The notes under the pieces were generated by a model. It was not told the origin of the DNA. It worked only from the letters and a program-made list of their open reading frames with translations, and ran no database searches. Shown piece after piece: positions 5,729-7,677 of a stretch of 7,677 bases of DNA. This DNA is from Pseudomonadota bacterium (GTDB lineage: Bacteria > Pseudomonadota > Gammaproteobacteria > Burkholderiales > SHXO01). The translations under genes and the position numbers were made by a program. The stretch is taken from positions 1 to 7,677 of the forward strand of contig JAEZCG010000218.1 in the NCBI GenBank assembly GCA_023430065.1, in the 5' to 3' direction. Numbering within the stretch: position 1 is the first letter of the stretch; each line of letters opens with the position of its first letter.

Positions 5729-7420
5729 TCACAGGTAGTAGAGCAGGAGATAGGAGGCGAGCAGGATCGCCACCCACAGCACCATGCTGCCTGTCGGCCA
5801 GGTCCGCGCGAGCAGGCCGGCCGGGCCGTGGTGACGGTGGATGCGCGCAAAGCCGCGGGCGAGGAGGCGTTCGACCGCGCTTTCCCACTGATGGCCCGCC
5901 TGCCCGACGACGTCCGTCACCCGGCGGGCCAGGGCGGCGCCACCGCGCCGGTACAGCCAATCCGTGTCCAGCGTGATGGTCAGGGTGCGCTTGAGCCAGG
6001 GCAGCATCACGAAGAACGCAAGTCCCGAGAACAGCAGCAGCTGCAACTGCGACAGGACGTGTGCGCCGGTGTAGGGCACGTAGTCCACCGGGAAGGGTAG
6101 CAGGGCGTACAGTGGTGCCGGGTACACACCCAGCCCCACGCACACGAGCGCGAACAGCAGCATCGCCAGGCGCATGTTCCAGGGCGGCTCGGGCGGACGC
6201 AGCCCGGAGTCCTTCTGGAAGAAGACGAACCAGGGGAATTTGATCCCGGCGTGCAGGAACACGCCTGCGGAGCCGGCCGTGAGTGCCAGCCAAAGCCAAG
6301 CCAGGTGTGCGTCCGCCGCCGCCTGCGACACCATCGACTTCGACACGAAGCCCGAGGTCAGCGGGAACGCCGAGATCGCCAGCGCGCCGACGGTCCCGCA
6401 CAGCGTGGTCAGCGGCATCGTGCGGAACAGTCCGCCCAGTTCGCTGCACCGGGATCGCCCCGTCATCAACAGCACCGACCCGGCGGACATGAGAAGCAGG
6501 CCCTTGTAGACGATGTGCGCGAATGCATGCGCCGCGGCGCCGTTGACCGCGAGCTCGCTGCCCAGGCCCGCACCCGCGATCATGAAGCCGACCTGGTTCA
6601 CGATGCTGTAGGCGAGGATGCGCCGCATGTCGTTCTCCAGCAGTGCATACACGATCCCGTAGAAGATCATGAACACGCCGACATAGAGCAGCAGTTCGGT
6701 GCCGGCGAACCCGCGCAGCAGCACGTACACCGCGGTCTTGGTGGTGAACGCGGACAGGAATACGGTGCCGGACCACGAAGCGCTCGGGTAGGCGTCCGGC
6801 AGCCATGCCGACAGGGGCGGCGCGGCGGCATTGATCAGGAAGCCGGCAAGGATCAGCCAGTGGGCGGGAGTGTCCGCGACCATGGCGCCGAAGGCGATCG
6901 AACCAGTGTCCGAGACGTGCCCCGCGATGCCGCACATGAGCAGCACGCCGCCGAGCAGGTGGACCAGGGCGTAGCGCATGCCGGCGCGGCCGGAGAGGAC
7001 GGTGCCCGCGCTCCACAGCACCAGGGTGGAGGCGAGCGCCATGGTCTCCCAGAACACGAACAGCGTGATGAGGTCGCCCGCAAAGGCGGCGCCCATCGCG
7101 CCGCCCGCATAGACCAGCGCGGCCGGGATCTCCAGGCGGCTGCGCTGGTTCATCGCGTAGAGCACGCCGACGAAGGCCATGAGGGCGAACACGATGGCGA
7201 ACAGGCGCGCCAGGCGGTCGCTGTGCACGAGCGTCAGGGCGTGGCCGAGGAAGTCGACCTGCCAGTAGGAGCCGTCGGGCATCTGCACGGCCAGAGCGAG
7301 CGCGGCCAGCGCGAGGATCAGCGCCACGAGCGCGCGCGTCGCGCGCGGCAGCCAGACCAGCAGCAGGCCGCCCGCGATCAACAGCAGCCCGGGATGCAGC
7401 GCCGCCGAACCGTCAATCAT
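5729..7420 (-). CDS. MrpD/NuoN-like proton-translocating antiporter subunit (Na+/H+ antiporter subunit D family, divergent)
   Basis: A 563-aa polytopic membrane protein of the proton_antipo (NuoL/M/N, MrpA/D) superfamily. Starts at ATG 7420 with GAGGAGG 6 nt upstream, and overlaps the preceding small gene by 8 nt. Antiporter features: Glu125 in LFVFWETMALAS, Lys228 in AFTTKTAVYVLLRGF, His302 and Lys306 in AHIVYKGLLL, and Lys361 in TSGFVSKSMV. The segment FLINAAAPPLSAWLPDAY (194-211) matches the helix that normally carries the half-channel Lys, but has Asn197 there. Beyond the usual core, residues about 478-541 form a charged stretch (TLDTDWLYRRGG onward), and 544-563 form one more helix (GSMVLWVAILLASYLLLYYL). 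It resembles the 'Na(+)/H(+) antiporter subunit D' subfamily found in clusters with several MrpD-like genes rather than the canonical MrpD. The cation it moves, if any, cannot be read from sequence. Confidence 0.9.
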   Translation of the reverse strand: MIDGSAALHPGLLLIAGGLLLVWLPRATRALVALILALAALALAVQMPDGSYWQVDFLGHALTLVHSDRLARLFAIVFALMAFVGVLYAMNQRSRLEIPAALVYAGGAMGAAFAGDLITLFVFWETMALASTLVLWSAGTVLSGRAGMRYALVHLLGGVLLMCGIAGHVSDTGSIAFGAMVADTPAHWLILAGFLINAAAPPLSAWLPDAYPSASWSGTVFLSAFTTKTAVYVLLRGFAGTELLLYVGVFMIFYGIVYALLENDMRRILAYSIVNQVGFMIAGAGLGSELAVNGAAAHAFAHIVYKGLLLMSAGSVLLMTGRSRCSELGGLFRTMPLTTLCGTVGALAISAFPLTSGFVSKSMVSQAAADAHLAWLWLALTAGSAGVFLHAGIKFPWFVFFQKDSGLRPPEPPWNMRLAMLLFALVCVGLGVYPAPLYALLPFPVDYVPYTGAHVLSQLQLLLFSGLAFFVMLPWLKRTLTITLDTDWLYRRGGAALARRVTDVVGQAGHQWESAVERLLARGFARIHRHHGPAGLLARTWPTGSMVLWVAILLASYLLLYYL

Positions 7421-7670
7421 GCCGATCCTCCTCGGCCGAGTAGTAGGTGTCCGGCCGCTTGAGCAGCAGACCCAGCGTCTTCGCGGCCACGATCATCAAC
7501 ACACACGTGGCGAATCCGAACCAGGCGTTGAAGCCGAAGCTCCCGTCGATGCCGAAGTGTCCGTGCAGCGGGACGAACGCTTGCAGCGCGAGCGTGATCG
7601 CCAGCACGATGAGGAAGATGGCCCACAGCAGGCGGATGGTCGAGCGGCGAACCAGCCAATGGTCGTCCAC
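7413..7670 (-). CDS. Small two-helix membrane protein of unknown function, associated with MrpD-like subunit
   Basis: An 85-aa protein if started at the GTG at 7670. The frame stays open to the window edge, so an earlier start cannot be excluded. Two membrane helices are seen at about 12-33 and 46-70. Between them and into the second is a distinctive aromatic/glycine stretch HFGIDGSFGFNAWFGF (38-53), and after the second helix comes LLLKRPDTYYSAEED. I recall similar unnamed proteins encoded just before this type of MrpD-like gene in other Proteobacteria, but cannot name a characterised member. Its stop codon lies inside the start of the 563-aa antiporter gene (8-nt overlap), and its codons for Glu-Glu-Asp also supply that gene's ribosome binding site. 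This tight coupling suggests a shared complex. Upstream, GGGTGAC precedes the GTG, so the TGA could be the stop of another coupled gene outside the window. Confidence 0.75.
   Translation of the reverse strand: MDDHWLVRRSTIRLLWAIFLIVLAITLALQAFVPLHGHFGIDGSFGFNAWFGFATCVLMIVAAKTLGLLLKRPDTYYSAEEDRHD
7427..7433 (-). promoter_or_regulatory. Ribosome binding site of the 563-aa antiporter-like gene
   Basis: On the minus strand GAGGAGG lies 6 nt before the ATG at 7420, inside the last codons of the small upstream gene. It is the strongest Shine-Dalgarno match in the window and fixes the start of the antiporter gene. Confidence 0.8.
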
Positions 7671-7677
7671 GTCACCC

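Noticed and set aside
5604..7016. 470-codon minus-strand frame inside the 563-aa antiporter gene, and a 403-codon plus-strand frame at 6251-7462 opposite it
   Set aside because: Both give Arg/Gly/His/Gln-rich translations without motifs, while the third frame gives a clear antiporter protein with helices and conserved Glu/Lys positions.
1..7677. Possible defence, toxin-antitoxin, phage, CRISPR or mobile-element content
   Set aside because: Every supported gene is an antiporter subunit or its small companion. No repeats with regular spacing, transposase motifs, tRNA or attachment-like sites were seen.

Overview
The window is a GC-rich, almost wholly coding stretch of a bacterial chromosome. 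It carries two tail-to-tail (convergent) gene groups, both made of Mrp-type monovalent cation/H+ antiporter subunits, the antiporter relatives of the membrane arm of respiratory complex I. The GC-rich codon use, the fused MrpA-MrpB subunit and the proteobacterial style of MrpD suggest a beta- or gammaproteobacterium. That is an inference; no rRNA or other phylogenetic marker is present.

Plus strand, 1-5557: a canonical six-gene 'group 2' Mrp operon (also called pha, sha or mnh) in the order mrpA' (A and B fused), mrpC, mrpD, mrpE, mrpF, mrpG. The window opens inside mrpA', which lacks roughly its first 60 codons. The stop and start codons of A/C, C/D, D/E and E/F overlap, and F/G are 7 nt apart, so the set should be one transcript with translational coupling. 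The products should assemble into one inner-membrane complex that exports Na+ (or K+/Li+) in exchange for H+, for pH and sodium homeostasis.

Positions 5558-5728: a 171-nt convergent intergenic gap. It holds a GC-rich imperfect hairpin (5669-5695) without a T-tract on either strand, a possible but weak bidirectional terminator. No gene was seen in it.

Minus strand, 7677-5729: the 3' end of a second, divergent antiporter-like operon. In transcription order it has a small two-helix membrane protein of unknown function (about 85 aa, start at or beyond the window edge), then a 563-aa MrpD/NuoN-like proton-translocating subunit. They overlap by 8 nt. The 563-aa protein belongs to a subfamily distinct from the canonical MrpD at 2955-4460: it has Asn where the mid-membrane Lys of the first half-channel normally sits, and a charged C-terminal extension ending in one more membrane helix. 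More subunits of this second system probably lie just beyond position 7677.

No mobile element, CRISPR array, RNA gene, phage gene or defence system was seen. The least-described material is the minus-strand pair, above all the small protein.
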